From Gracilaria vermiculophylla (Eukaryota > Rhodophyta > Florideophyceae > Gracilariales > Gracilariaceae): DNA of 64,000 bases. The stretch is taken from assembly GCA_019155205.2 (NCBI GenBank), contig JAHNZQ020000172.1, positions 132,219 to 196,218 on the forward strand. Direction: 5' to 3'. Made by a program: the position numbers and the translations under genes. The notes below the pieces were generated by a model, which saw nothing but the letters and a program-made list of their open reading frames with translations, had not been told where the DNA came from and did not search any database. The stretch's first letter is position 1. The number at the start of each line of letters is the position of its first letter. Positions 32,569 to 45,620 of the stretch are shown piece after piece.

Positions 32569-34980
32569 ATGGACCCTTTAGAACGCCCCTTGGAAACCCC
32601 CTCACAGGACCCTCAAGCATCCAACTCCGTTGGTGGACACGGCACACTCACCGTTCACCATGAGATGGCCGTCAGACTCGAAGACCCTGAAAGTCTCCTC
32701 TGGAATCTTGGCTCTGTGGAGTGTTTCAGGAATCGCTTTAGAACAGTGCATGATCGGAGGCGAGCGAGATCCCCCACGACACCCCCAGAGAACGCCGACG
32801 TGGAGGTTGAAGAATCACACGCGGCATCGCAGCCGCCACCTCAGGAGCTTCAGGAACGGGAACACCCGGAGGCTAACTCCCTCCTGGAGTCCCCGGCCCC
32901 ACGCCTTACGGATTCGCTCTCACAGGAGCTGGTCGAAAGAATTCCTGCAGGTGTTGAGGCATATTTTGGAGCGCGACACCACGCACATATGGAGGAAATC
33001 GCAACGATGAGTGCTCACAGGGCTGTGTGTGCCTTTCTGGATTCGGGCCTCTTCCAGAGGTGAGCTCAGATGTTATCCGTGCTGAGGTTCGTTCCTAAAA
33101 CGCGTAGCTGTTCCCCGCAGCAGCGTTTCAAATTCATTCTTTCGCACAGTAGAGGTTCCCTCCACCAATTCGTAAGGTGATCCTGGGCAGAGAAGGAAAG
33201 GATACCGCCCCCCTCTCTGCCAGAGGAGGAAAGGATACTGCCGTATGGAAACAGAAACACCTAAGGAATAATGCTATGAATCGTTTGGACCTGTCACCTC
33301 ACGGAAAAGGACAGGATAACGGTCGCGAAGTACTTCACCTAAGGAGAGGAGGACAGGATACTCATGGGGTGAATCGCGATAGTGGGGGGATCCTCTGGTA
33401 CCCATACAACTTACCTTCAAGACGTTAAAAGAAACGCAGAGAGAAAAACAGAAAGCGAGACACCGATTTGGAGAGAAGCTCAGACGCCGAATCCATAAAC
33501 AGCTCCAGCTCGGAGGACAGTATACCTCCCTAGGAGAAAATCAGAAGGGTTATGAGGGTTGTCCCGCTTAACGACTTCTTCGCCAGAATGGTGGATTATG
33601 ACACCTACAGGTTGAATGATCACTCTACTCTTTACGACGCGTCGTTCGCTAAAGGACTCACGAAGATCGAGCGCTGGATACATATTCAGATGAAGAAGCA
33701 CTCCTTCTCAGGTGAAGACCCCATCTCGGTGTTGAAATTTCTCATGCGCTTCTGTTCAGCGTTTAATACCAATGGTGTACATGAAGCTGCCGCCGTATAG
33801 TGCTTTCAGTTCTACCTCAAATGTCAAGCACCCTTGCTAGTGCAGCCGCGCCTCCAGGGAGAGAGCACTATTTTGGATGATCTTAGAACGGAGATCTTGA
33901 TAATGTACCCAGAGCTCGTAAATTTCCTCCTCAAAAGGTACGCAATGGACGAAGTGATAGCCGATGCTGGCGCTGAAGTCACCTCTTACACGAAGAATAC
34001 GGTAATGACCGAAACGAAGTTCTCACACAAGCTGTGTACGAAGGCCTTACGATGTGGGAGTGTTTTCTCCGCACGGTGGTTGAAGTCGTTGTTTGTGGAG
34101 GGACTCCCTCCCTCAATCCACGCCAGGGTGCGTATTCACTTTAGAACGCACCCGAAGACCACCTTTATGAAACTAGCACGTTTCGCGGAACCCTATGGGG
34201 ATACCCACCGTGCTGTTCGCTGCAGCCACGCTCCACTTTCAGAAAAACCGACGGCCTTAAGGAACCATCGGGCATCCGCTCTGACGTTGGACTCCAGCAC
34301 CTTAGGGGAGGTCGACGAACTCACGCTCGATGGAGAGCAAGAGGCCCTTGCTCTCACATACGCCTGGTCTCAGGGAGAACCGTCTTGGATGAGGACACCC
34401 CCATCTCCTTTCTCGTAGGCATCGGCAAGATCCTACAGGAGTCCACAACTCGCGAACACTTGGTGCTACCCACCGTTTTGCAAGATGTACTTGTCTCGAG
34501 AGCTATTACACTGTACTACTTTCACCCCGGCAATGATGGCCGCCATCCTGCATGAACGGGAGAAAAATTTCTAGAACCTGAACGAGAAACCAACGGAGAG
34601 CGCACGTTATCTAACCTCGTCTCATGATAACCGCTCACTCAAAGGAAACTACGGTAACCACGCTCCAATTGGAGTGCAGACTGTTCCACTGGCACTTGCG
34701 CCGACAGTGCAAGGACCGGCACCCAAACCAGCTGCACCTCAGGGGAACACGTCACATCCCAATGCGCAACCGCAGCAGCCGTCCTCCACTGGAACTCATA
34801 TACCCTCCAACCAGGAAAACCCTTAGGGTCACCGGTAGAGGCTCCGCGTGGATTCCTACCGGCGAACCTCGGCCCCATGGATGTCGCCCTTAGGAAACGG
34901 GGAGACGCCATCTGCACGGCCTACACAGAATCTGCGGAGCCTTCAAGCCAGTTAGACCCATTCCACACCTTTGATAAATC
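32569..34980 (+). pseudogene. Gypsy-B gag relic
   Basis: The ATG at 32569 lies 155 bp after the LTR and opens a 164-codon frame rich in proline, serine and glutamate (N-terminal domain). Capsid-like sequence follows in other frames: 33552-33800 (SFSGEDPISVLKFLMRFCS), 33834-34418 (LFVEGLPPSIHARVRIHF) and 34430-34980. The capsid part matches Gypsy-C gag. A TAG at about 33798 and several frameshifts break it. No clear zinc knuckle is visible before the copia LTR interrupts the element. Confidence 0.72.
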
Positions 34981-35014
34981 TGTTCGCACGCTTTGACGTA
35001 AGATTTACAAGTTG

Positions 35015-35298
35015 TGTAATGTAGGTTGTGCAGTACAATGATTTGATAGACTTAAATCAATGCAATCTTCATTTTTATCTTAAACACTCCACTAGACTTG
35101 TTTTTTCCGCCAAACGTAGTGCTAAGACCGTTCAAACATAGTGCACTACACCATTTCTACTATATAGTATAGTTCTATATCTTTTCTATTATAACCAATA
35201 AAAATGCAGATTGTGTTCTTCTATAGAATCTTCTAGAAGTTTCCAGATCTTTCTAGCTGTATACTTTGTTCAAGAAGCTTCTACTTGCTTCTAAAACA
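35015..35298 (-). repeat. Solo LTR of the Copia-2 family inside Gypsy-B
   Basis: The right 140 bp (35157-35298) match the Copia-2 LTR at 5603-5744 in the same orientation, including the start TGTT..AGA(G/A)GC on the minus strand. There is no copia coding sequence on either side; gypsy gag lies to the left and gypsy protease (AILDIGAGPNLV) to the right. The left boundary (about 35015, plus strand TGTAATG) is uncertain and no clean target duplication was found. Confidence 0.65.
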
Positions 35299-38200
35299 GT
35301 GTGTTTCTTTAAAGGATCTTCCCCGATTGCCTCCACAATGGTGCGCGCTATCCTCGACATCGGAGCTGGCCCGAACCTAGTGCACGCTGACGTGCTACCT
35401 CGGTATGCTCTCGGCTTCTTGAGGACTGACAACCTCCCTACGGTGCGCGACGCGTCGCCTCGAGCATTGAAAATCCTCGGAGCATTACCCATTTATCTAC
35501 GGCTGCGCTCCTCACAGGTGAAGATGTGGTACCTAGTGGCGACCAACTTGGCAGCACATTGCATACTGAGCACTTCCTTCGTGGATCTGTATATATGTGC
35601 AATGTTCCCCCGCCTGCGTAAGGTGAAGTTTCGTGACACCGCCCGTGTAGGTATCGTGCACGCATCTCCGAGACTGGATGCCAACTCACGTCACGTGGGT
35701 ATTCATCCAAACGAGACGCAGTCAAATAAGATCCGGTTGGTGAAGAGTATCGAAATACCCGCGAGGAGTCAGGCCGAAGTCTGAGTGGAGACCTCTGCAT
35801 CTGGCCCTTTATTCGTACAGGAAAGTCGCCATCTAAAAACGAGGCAGCATTCCATGATGGCGAACGGCGTCATGGAAATTATGCCTAACATTCCCCTCAG
35901 GGCCGTGCTTACCAACCTGAAGAAATTGTCTTAACGGCTCTAGAATGTGTCTGTCGTCGGATAGGCACTACCAACACCTGCAAGACGGGCTCACTTTCCT
36001 CGTACGTAGGGCCGGAATGAACACGATATTACCGCCACTTTAGAATCCGAAGCGGAATCGATCACTCCAGAGAAAGAGAAGCCTACCACCTCGCAGAAGA
36101 AATTCCAAATTAGCAAAGATTTTGAAGAGTATTGCCATAGGATACCGGAGAGGCTATCTGCCTTTTAGGACATGTGGTCTGGTCGCCTGGGTCAGTTTAG
36201 GCTGGCTGAGCACCGAATCCAGCTCACACCTAATGCAAACCCGATACACAAACTCCCGAGGAGAGCCGGGCCCCATGAGCATGATTTCGAACGGGATGAG
36301 GTCCTCCAGATGCTGTACAAGGGCGTTATTGAGCCCTCTAATTCCAATTAGACCTCCCCTGTGGTGTTTTAGAAGAAAAAAGACAGCTCCTAGAGGTTCG
36401 GCTTTGACTATAAACGCCTCAACGAGGTCGCGGTTGGGGATTCGTACCCGATACACCGTATGGATAAATGTATTGACTCTTTAGGTGATGCGTCCGTTTT
36501 CTCCATGCCGGGTGCCAACAGCAGCTACTGGCCGATTGGGATGGATAACTCTAATACGTATAAGACAATGTTCACCTCGCACTGTAGAATTTTCGAATTC
36601 CTAAGAATGCCATTTGGATTGAAAAATGCAGGCGCTACGTTTTAGCGAGCGGTGGACATAATCCTGTCTAAATTGAAGTTGTAGTACGCTCTGGTTTATA
36701 TTGAAAATGTCATTATATAGTTCCGTAACGTGGAGGAGCACTTTATGCACTTGAAGCACGTGCTTCAACTTCTCAAAGATGCTGGACTCCCCTTTCAGCT
36801 GGAGAAGTGTTTCGTTTTCACGTTTTCGGTGTATTCCCAGGGGCAATTTGTGCTCCTCGGCCACCTACAGGTTTCCACTAAAACTCAGGATGCCATCAGG
36901 AAGTTCACTCTCTCACGAACCAGACGGAATTCCGCTCCTTCCTGGGGTCTTGTAATTTCTACCGGAGATTTGTCTCAACTTTCTCCCGCATTGCGGCGGC
37001 GTTAAATTGCCTTTTGGAGAAATGCAAGCCGAGGCAATTGGCTATCCTGACAGACGAATAGTTTTAAGCCTTTAACACTTTGAAGAGGAGACTAATATAA
37101 ACACTGATCTTGGTACTTTTGAAGCGGAACGGCGAATGGGTGTAGTACACAAACAACTATAAGTATCAGGTCGGACTTTCCCCCCTACAGTAATAACCTG
37201 AAGGTGGACGTAAACCTATAACATACTGGAGTCACAGCATTTCGCCTACGCAACAGAATTACTACACCTCAAAGCTCTAACGTCTTGCCATCGTATGGGC
37301 GGTGTTGCTTTTACTCCCGTACCTAAAAGGCGCTCGATTCACATTAAGGGCGGACCACGCAGCTTTCAAGTGGATACTGTCCCTTATGGATGCTTTTGGT
37401 GGCCTGAACAGGTGGAGACTACGCCTCCCGGAGTTCGTAATTGACATCATCCTCCGTGCTGGTATAAAACACCGAGCAGTGGACGCACTGTCACGAATCC
37501 CCACCGAGGAAGAAGACAAAACACCTTTTGAGGACACAATTCTGTGTCTAGTCATCGAGGAATCTGACAGGAAATGGGGATCCGATGGAGAATGCTTTGA
37601 ATGCTTTGAACCTGGAAGCAAGGTAAGTGGGCTCTCTGAGGGGACGGCCCTTGTTGAAGAGGAGAAGAAAATTCTCCCTATCACCATAGCGGAGTTCCCG
37701 AAGGAGCAGAGTACAGAGGCGTACTGAAAGGCGTGCCTCGCCACTGTAGGGAGTTGAACATCTTCATTGGACGTCGATTGGGACGTCGTACTTGTACGCC
37801 GCGCTCTCTTGAATAGAGCTCTCCAAAAGGTGGTCCTGACAAGCCTACGGGCGGGGGTGCTATACCTCTCGCACTGTCCTCACCTCTCCGAGCACCCCGG
37901 TGGATCGTATATGTATTTCACCTTGAGGAAAGAGTTCTATTCGCCGAACACGGCTAATGACGACTTTCAAATGGTGGCCGCCTGCCATTCGTACGCCGCC
38001 GCTAGGGGGAATATCCGCAGACATCGGACGCCACTCACGCTTTTCCCGCATTCAGGACCTTTGGAGTTCGCAGCCACGGATATTTTGTGGCCTCTCCCCA
38101 AAGTCGGAGAGAGGGTACCGATTTATCCTCGTGATCATTGATCTGGTCTCGAAGATCACGGGCGCCATTCCTCTCCAGAGCACCACTTAAGTATTGATTG

Positions 38201-39290
38201 CCGACACTTTTCTGTACGACTAGGTCTACTCATATGGGATCCCGTTGTTTCTCCTTACAAATAACGGACCCTTGTTTCCGGCAAAGCTTTTCAACGCCAT
38301 CTCTGTAATGCTAGGGGTGAAGCATTTGTTTATTACTGCTTATCATCCTCAGACCAACAGACAGGCGGAGATGTTTAACAAAACCATCGCTTCAAGGTTA
38401 AAATACAATGTCGTGGACCACCAGAAAGAATTGGGACGCATACGTGGGTCCGTTCGCGTATGCACAACACGTGCAGGTGCACGGCCCTATGAGGACCGTT
38501 CCTTTCATATTGGTGCTCTAGAGCATCCAGCCAAGTGCCGTTATCACGGGTCAAGCCACGGCGCACCCGGTGGGTGTGCGACATGTACCAATAGCGTCTC
38601 GAGCAAAACGCACCATCTTAAGGCACTACGAAAACGCGCTCTCCTTCGCAAAAGAGAGACGCAATGCCTCACAGAGGAGATATAAACTGGATTTTGACCG
38701 GAACGTGAAAGAAAGCCCTCAGCTGAAGGAAAGGGACGAGATTATCCTCAACAATCCTTAAAAGACATCTGAAGAACCACCATACGTCATGCACAAGTTA
38801 GTGCCTAACATCTTGGGGCCTTATAAAGTCTTGGACACCTATAGAGACACGGTCACCATTGAGACAAATGGGCCCCAAGACGTCGTCTCCCGTGATCGGG
38901 TGATCAGAGTCCCAACGCCCAGCCCTTCAGAAAAGCCCATCACCCCACCTCAGGGGTCACGGGTGGAGCTTCCTCTTCCGACCATCTCAGGCGCTACGCC
39001 ACCGTGGGATACAGTAAATCTCATCATACCTTTCGGTGAACCGTTAATTGAAGCTTAAGATGCCATTCTGACCCCTCAAGGTGATATACTTTATGCAGTA
39101 GACCATATCGTGTCTCACTGACAAACCCCATGCAGGGATACTGTACTGCGTCCACTGATATGGGTACACCTCAAAGAATGACACGGAAGAACCTTCAGGA
39201 CGAATCCCTGAGAACTTCATCAGGAGATATCACGCCAATTTGGAGCGGAAACGCATCTCTGCATAAGCGTTCCCGTTTAGGAAAGAAGGA
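35299..39290 (+). pseudogene. Gypsy-B pol: protease, reverse transcriptase, RNase H, integrase, chromodomain
   Basis: The protease reads AILDIGAGPNLV (35350), with D-I-G-A for D-S/T-G-A. The reverse transcriptase (36121-36960) keeps FGFDYKRLNE, FLRMPFGLKNAGATF and a mutated catalytic site ALVYIENVII, where YVDD has become YIEN. RNase H (37300-37520) has FTLRADHAAFKWIL and RAVDALSRIP. Integrase (37770-38690) has LEFAATDIL, FLLTNNGPLF and AYHPQTNRQAE, covering the D, D and E regions. The end (about 39080-39250) reads ILYAVDHIVSH and continues like a chromodomain. In the reverse transcriptase all seven in-frame stops I see are TAG. The copy cannot be functional. Confidence 0.88.
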
Positions 39291-39744
39291 GGGGGCCCCA
39301 AACCCGAGTTTTTATCGACTCCGCTCTCTATCCCGCTCCTGGAGTCCTCTTTTTCGCTTCAAGGACGCCGTTGCCCGCCTTTCGCACGCCCCCGTCGCAG
39401 CACTTTGTGTCGCTGAGCGCGCGGGAATGGCCTATTTGTACTCCCACAACCGCTTATGGAGCTTCTGCTCCAATGCAAGGACCTTTTATTTCGCCGCTAC
39501 CAGAAACTAAATCTCATCACCCGGGTTTTGTTTGCCTACAGATCACCGAACCGTGGCGCATACTCCGCTCCGAGGCGAGCTTTCGCCGTAAGCGCTTGGC
39601 TCTTGAAGAACTCCGCGTGGCTCTCATTGATTGCCGCCATCGAGGCTCAGTCCGCCCGGACGTTATGGAGTTCTAGGACACAGGTGCAAACCTCGTGCAG
39701 AGCTTTTTACAGAAGATGTCAACGCAAGACGGCCCGTCGCCAGG
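39291..39744 (+). pseudogene. Retroelement fragment with protease-like motif
   Basis: Plus-strand frame 39371-39676 reads AYGASAPMQGPFISPLP and FRRKRLALEELRVALIDCRH, then a TAG, then DTGANLVQ. DTGA is the retroviral-type protease signature. Composition of the first part is like a gag C-terminus. The integrase of Copia-3 starts only about 70 bp later, so this is either a piece of Copia-3 with a deletion or a remnant of another element. Confidence 0.5.
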
Positions 39745-42685
39745 CACGCCTGCACCACCTCCTGGAAGGCAACATCAAGAGCCATAGAGAACAGCCCGCA
39801 CAAGGGTGCGTCAGAAGCGGTATCAAGTCAAGCCGAAAGGTGTCCCTCAGTGCAATGACTAAATCCTTCAACGATCTAGTGTGCGTGCACCCCATTTGTC
39901 TCGATCAGTACTGCGTTATGCATGCTATGGAAGCTGCATCCCGTCACTTTATGGGTGCTGACGTCGAAGATACGTCGATGTAGCGCGCGATCCTGGTGTT
40001 CGACGCGCACTGGGTAACTCCGTTTTGGACGTCGCAGGCGGCTACCTACGACAGAGGCTTCAATAACAACGTCTTCCTGGAGTACTTGCAAACTCAAGAC
40101 GTTGGTTCCAGACCGATCCCCCAGCGCCGACACAGCAAGAATGTGCTAGAGTTCAAACACAGGATCCTTTGCGACGTTCTCTTGCGACTGCAGGAAGCAT
40201 CGAAGAACGACAAGCATGAATGGACAGACAAGCTGCTCATTCAACAAGCCATCAGGAGATCTAATGACCTCTACGGCAGCGAGATACCGTCTGCCCAAGA
40301 GCTGACAAAGGGCTACGCCAGGCCTGTTCAGGCTGGCTCTCTGCCCAAACTGCTGTCGCAGAATCTTATGGATGCGCCCCAGAAGTTGGTGGTCAACCGG
40401 AAGCTGACACTCATTCTCCGATCGAAGACATTCAAAGGAGCCTCGATAAGCTGTGGTGCTATGGTCCAAGGTTTAGTGAAGAATCACCACGACAAGCAGT
40501 GGCAAATCGTCCTAAAAAAGGCCAGTCTAAGCATACGATGTCGCCAGCCGTACTGTTACAGTGCTTGGATCGAAGGGAAATCAATTTAATGCTGCCATGG
40601 AAGATGTTAGGCCCGCAATATGCGACGAAGAGCTAGTAGCAATTGTGCAAGATGCTTTTGACGAGTGGGACAGAAATCTAAAAGAGGTTGTACAGGATTT
40701 AGAAAATGATACACAATTCGAAGAAGACAATTCAGCCGCAGCTCAGAACCAAACTACGCATGAGAGTCACGAAGAACGAGATCGTATCGGACCCCAATTT
40801 CCGAAGGTCGGAGAGAAATCGAAGTCTACAGGCCAATCGACAAGACGTTCTACGAAGGAACTTTCCATCAGCCCGACGAGAAGTTAGGAAAGTTCTCCAG
40901 TCATTACGACGATGGCAACAAGGAAAAGTGGACTCTGGAAAACGAAGTCTGGAATTATGTCAAGGAAGCGCCCACCGAAGCACAGACTGAACAAGGCACG
41001 CAGGACGCCGATCGTGAGCAAGCCGGGGAAGTGCAGTTGTCACCGGGAAAGGAGCTGGAAAGTTCCGAAAAGAATCTTATTGAGACCTATTACAAAGCAC
41101 TGGGTTTCGGGGAGTTCATGCTGCATGAGGCGCAAGGACTACCAACCTATGCATCTCAGAACGCCTACGACAAGGAGAAACGGTCGTTCAAGTAAATCGT
41201 TCGCGATGTGGAAGTTTCCCAGGTGCTCAAGACCGCAAACATATTCACAAGTTATGTGTACTACATGGTCAAATGGTCCGATGATAACCTTCTCATGCTC
41301 AAGGCACGAATTGCTGTCCACGGTAACAAGGACCGAGACAAGGACATTATGAAGACAGACTCGGCGACTTGCCCATCAGTTTGCATTCGAATATTGCTCT
41401 CATTGGGCACTATATTCCGTTGGACGCTCGCAAAGATCGACTTCAAGATCGCGTTTTTGCAGACTGAGGCCCAAAGAGATGTATACTTGGTTACGTCTCG
41501 TGGATGCAAGAAACGTTATCAACACTACTGGCTCCTCTTGTCCGCTTCCTATGGGATACCTAACGTCGGAGCCAAATGGCACCAGTTTTGTGACAACGTT
41601 CTTCACAGTTTTAGTTTCCACCAGCTTGTCTACGTACCACAACTGTTTTACGAGAAATCCAATTGAAAGATCATCGTCATTGCCGTGAAAGTGGTGGACT
41701 ATTTCCATTTTGTAGGAGAAAGATCTAACCTGACCACCGTCATAGAACAGATCGGAACATGTAATAAGCTTGAAAAAATTGTGTATGGTCCCAGCAAGAT
41801 TCATTTCTACGGTCTGGTAGTGACGCAGATCGACGACATGATCACTGCGATTGACGGCGAAGATAAGATGGAAGGGTACGAAGCGTCACAGATTCGGTGT
41901 ATGAGAAGAAGGGTGCAAGATAGTCCCCTAAATAGTATCGAACTCGTAGCCTTGAGGTTTCTCAACAGCTGTATAGGGTGATTAGGCGTCATCGCTTCTC
42001 CGTTTTGTGCACATGCCGCAAGGTACTTACAGCAAAAGGGTCCGAAGCCACTGGTCAAAGACCTGGTCACGCAGATTAATCTGTTAAAATGTCTCATGAA
42101 AAAGCCTACAACGCTGAAATTCGTGCGCCCAATCGAAGACAGGGCGTATAACGTTTTAGTGGTAGTGGTCTCTGACGCAAGCCGCTCCTAAAACTACGGA
42201 CAGCTAGGATATATTGCCGGATTACTGTTTGGGAAACTCGAGCTGAGTTGTGTCATTCATGTGGTCACTTGGATTTCCCATGAATCGCGTATTCCAGTAA
42301 AATAGATTGGCTCTGCTATAAAGCTGGCAGCTGGAGAGGCCAAAAACGAAGGAAAAGTTTTGTCAAGAGCGTTTTCGACTCTTCTTGGAATTCAGTTTGG
42401 AATTTGGATCCACGTGGATTCGAAAGACCTATATAGTACGCTGTCTACTTGCGGAAATGCAACGAACAGGCCTATTCATGGGGACATCTCTTTGATTAGA
42501 TATGAGTTTGAAACCCGCAGAATCAATCGAGTGGTATGAATTTCTGGCAAGACTAACTACGCAGACCCAATGATAAATTGCGATAGTCCGATGTGCAAAA
42601 GTATGGACTTGATGTTATTCGATGGTAAGATATCTCTGGTTTTCGGTACCGCCATTTTCAATTCATCTGACACGTCTACAGGCTA
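39745..42685 (+). pseudogene. Copia-3 pol: integrase, reverse transcriptase, RNase H
   Basis: The integrase (39745-40590) reads VSLSAMTKSFNDLVCV, DQYCVMHAMEAASRHF, FDAHWVTPFW and RPIPQRRHSKNVLEFKHR, with a TAG at 39981. The linker to reverse transcriptase shifts frame at about 40590 and 40870. The reverse transcriptase (about 41190-42100) has LKARIAVHGNKDRDKD, KIDFKIAFLQTEAQRDVYLV and a damaged catalytic motif KVVDYF, where VVDD is expected. RNase H (42120-42685) has IHVDSKDLYSTLSTCGN and ISLIRYEFET. The order is copia, and the same lineage as Copia-4 is indicated by the shared HAM(E/D) and FRxIPxRRH/STK-KNV blocks. LTRs were not found. Confidence 0.88.
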
Positions 42686-45620
42686 ACGTTGATTCCTAAG
42701 CGGATGAGTACGGAATGCAATTGGCTCGAGATTACGCACGCAGGCTGATAATGCGCAAAAATAGCGCGTGGAGACTGACAGAACAGGCTGTATAGCTTGG
42801 TTAGTACAGACGTACAAGAAGAGAGCGCCGTGCAATGACTGAAAACACGGTTGTTGCATGAAGTTCGTACGTGGCGAGAGGAGCAAACGTGCAACATAAT
42901 ACGCAACATATGTACTTAAGCCCTGAGCTCACGGACTACCGTAGTGAGAACCTGATGTGAGCACCGCCGAACTTGCCTGATCAATAAACAAGTACACCTA
43001 ACCGAACTTAGATACTTCACTGAACGCCAGTACAACCCCACTTTACTCAAGGACAAGGCCGTATACTAAGCCCCATATCGAGTAAATTTGACATAAAAGT
43101 AGAAACGTAATTGGTATGGTGCATTAAAGGCTGATTAAAGGGAATTCATCTGGTCCAGAGTGATTCGGAACCCAGCCACTGAGGTGCTTTGTGTGAAATT
43201 TTGTCTTCAATTGTAAGCTGCTGTAGCAATGTCTACATGTAGCGCAATTAAAATTTCTATTCACAGAATGCGATTAATTACAGCGGCACGTACGGTAGCG
43301 TTTCAAGCCGCCTAATGTTGTTGACGAGAACCGTCTTACAATTTATAAAATTATCCTTTAGGCTTTGATCTATACATATTGTAGGTCTTCGATATAATTT
43401 GGAGAGGCCAAAATGAATTGACATTTATCAACTCGCTTGTTTTTGTTTTAACTATTTTTTCATTTTCTATCTTTTGAGTCCCAAAAGACTCATGATCAGT
43501 CAATAAAACGTTTCCTGGGTAAAATAAGCAGAAAACGTGTTCCGTAAATGTATCTGATGGCCGTCAGGCAAGATCTTCACGAGACGTTGACATGCGATGT
43601 AACTATGTTAGTATATATTTTATTATTTTGTAATTCACGAGTACTTTAAGGACGAAGAGCAGTCCGAATTAACGTCTTTGATTTTCTTTTGACTCAAATA
43701 TGGCGTCTTTGCCCAGTAGACGAATACCTGTGCATTAGCGTAGAATCGTATACTTACCAAATAAAAGCGTTTTTCTTTCTCATACTAAATCACACTCATA
43801 AACAACCAAGTATTTGCATGGGCCAAGTCATTAACCTAATTTGCTTCCATTTTTACCTTTCAAATACCATTCTGAAAGGTTTCTCATGCTAAATCACACT
43901 CATAAACCTCAAATTCTTTGCATAGGACAAATGATTTATCTGATCTGGTTCCATTTCTAACTTTCAACCTCCATTCAGAAAAGAACATTCAAAATATTCG
44001 GGATCATGAAATATGCAACCCGGACAGATTACGTTCATCAAAGATTATTCACTCAATGTCCTCGGAACGATGAAAACACATGTATAAAGTGACATACACC
44101 TTAGACATCGGGCGCCAGAAGACCTGCAAGGCCTGGAAAACCTTCGTTAGAAGTGGCTAAACTTCTTGAGAGGCATGTATTGCTATTTTTATATACGAAA
44201 GGTCGGATTCGTATCGGCCATGCAACGAAACATAGATCGCGAAAGTCGATCACCATTCGCGGCATAGAATCTAAACATAAAATTTGTGAAGCTGGAGCGG
44301 TACACTATGTGGTATATGTTCCGGCTGGAACAATGTCTTGGTCAGCAGGAGGAGCATGACCAGAAGACCCGGAAAAATACCGAAAGAACTGACACCTTGC
44401 GACGAACGTCTCATCATGTGGCGCCCCAGTACTTAAACCTGCTACGGTGGTACCTTGCCTGATAGAGGGCGGAGTCGTTAAGGAAGTCCTGCCATATATT
44501 TTGACTTAGGAATGGCGATGAATATTCTTGTTGAAACCGATGGCACCTGCGATGGAGCCCGAAGGGCATGCAGTGACCTTATCAAAGGGAGAATACGAAG
44601 CGCAACAGAAACCAATTAATATTGAGAAAAAATGGATACCCAGTTTAAGAGGCGCATTTTAGGCGACGATGCCAATAAGCAGGAGTCTGAGCAATGATTC
44701 AAAAAGCTGAGGCCAGCCAGCCGCGCACATTGGTAGGCGCTCGCTCTTGAAAGTCAGATACGAATCTTGAGCGGTTGCCATGAGGGAACGATTACCATCC
44801 GTTGGCGTGAAAGAGCCCCGGTTGCTCAATTCTACGGCTCCATCCGGTCCATGACTACGGCCCAACCCTCGTGAGTCCGGAAGGCGTGGCATCGTTTCTG
44901 GAGGTTGTACGGATGACAAAAAGAACTGCAGAGCCGAACCACTCCGATACTCGCGAGCCCAAAGCAAGGATTTCTAACTGAAAATATCATGAGGAAAAAG
45001 AGTCCGAAACCCTCTGATGCACGAAGTATTACTACGACGGCAAACGGATTATTGGTCGCAAAATAATATGCAACTAAGAAAAACAGGCTTACATGAAGTG
45101 CAGTATAAATGTAGCAATGGCTACAAACAAAACAGACACCGCTCTTAGGAGTCCATGCAATGTGATACTATGAGTTGGTGAAAAGGTAAATCCACTTATA
45201 GAAGAGCTAATGACCACCTAATGGAGCGTATTCAATGCATCACAAGATGCCGACGGCATAAAATAATCGGTAAACGTTAGATAAAGGCGTCCGATACGAT
45301 GAGGGTGTGCACTGCAGTGAACGAAGTCCGCAAATCTTATTACCCTATACGTAAATTCTTCATTCTTGCAGATTATTCATTCATTCAACAGACTAGCCAG
45401 CTATCTCATTGGTCTCACTGTGAATTACGCTCTGTATTCTTCCTAGAAATCGATTACCGATAGCTTCCTTGTTACCATTTACTTACTGCCGATTGGTTGC
45501 TCTAGATAATTTTTGTGATAGCCGGACTCTCCATCTACGTCGAGCCATACTTGCACTCCGTACTCTAGCCACTGCTTCCATACTTCCAACAGGTCTTGCG
45601 TGCGCTATACGATGTGCCCC
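42686..45620 (+). other. Spacer without a recognisable gene
   Basis: Contains a 104-bp tandem duplication at 43776-43983. Frames such as 44153-44359 and 44659-44967 (minus) have no recognisable domain; a few stretches near 44500-44960 look coding-derived but cannot be assigned. Confidence 0.5.
43776..43983 (+). repeat. 104-bp tandem duplication (two units)
   Basis: Unit one begins TTTCTCATACTAAATCACAC at 43776 and unit two TTTCTCATGCTAAATCACAC at 43880. Similarity continues with scattered differences to about 43983. Confidence 0.85.

Larger units (their letters stand above)
31860..39290 (+). mobile_element. Gypsy-B: plus-strand Ty3/gypsy element with 5' LTR, interrupted by a solo copia LTR
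   Basis: The order is LTR (31860-32413), gag (32569 onward), protease, reverse transcriptase, RNase H, integrase and a chromodomain-like end near 39100-39250. A minus-oriented Copia-2-type LTR sits between gag and protease at about 35015-35298. Many stops and shifts, so it is inactive. Its LTR family occurs twice more in the window (47143 and 58065). No 3' LTR follows directly. Confidence 0.88.

Noticed and set aside
36121..36730. Alternative genetic code reading TAG as sense
   Set aside because: TAG replaces several different residues, other stops occur in the same element, and intact genes here use ordinary stops.
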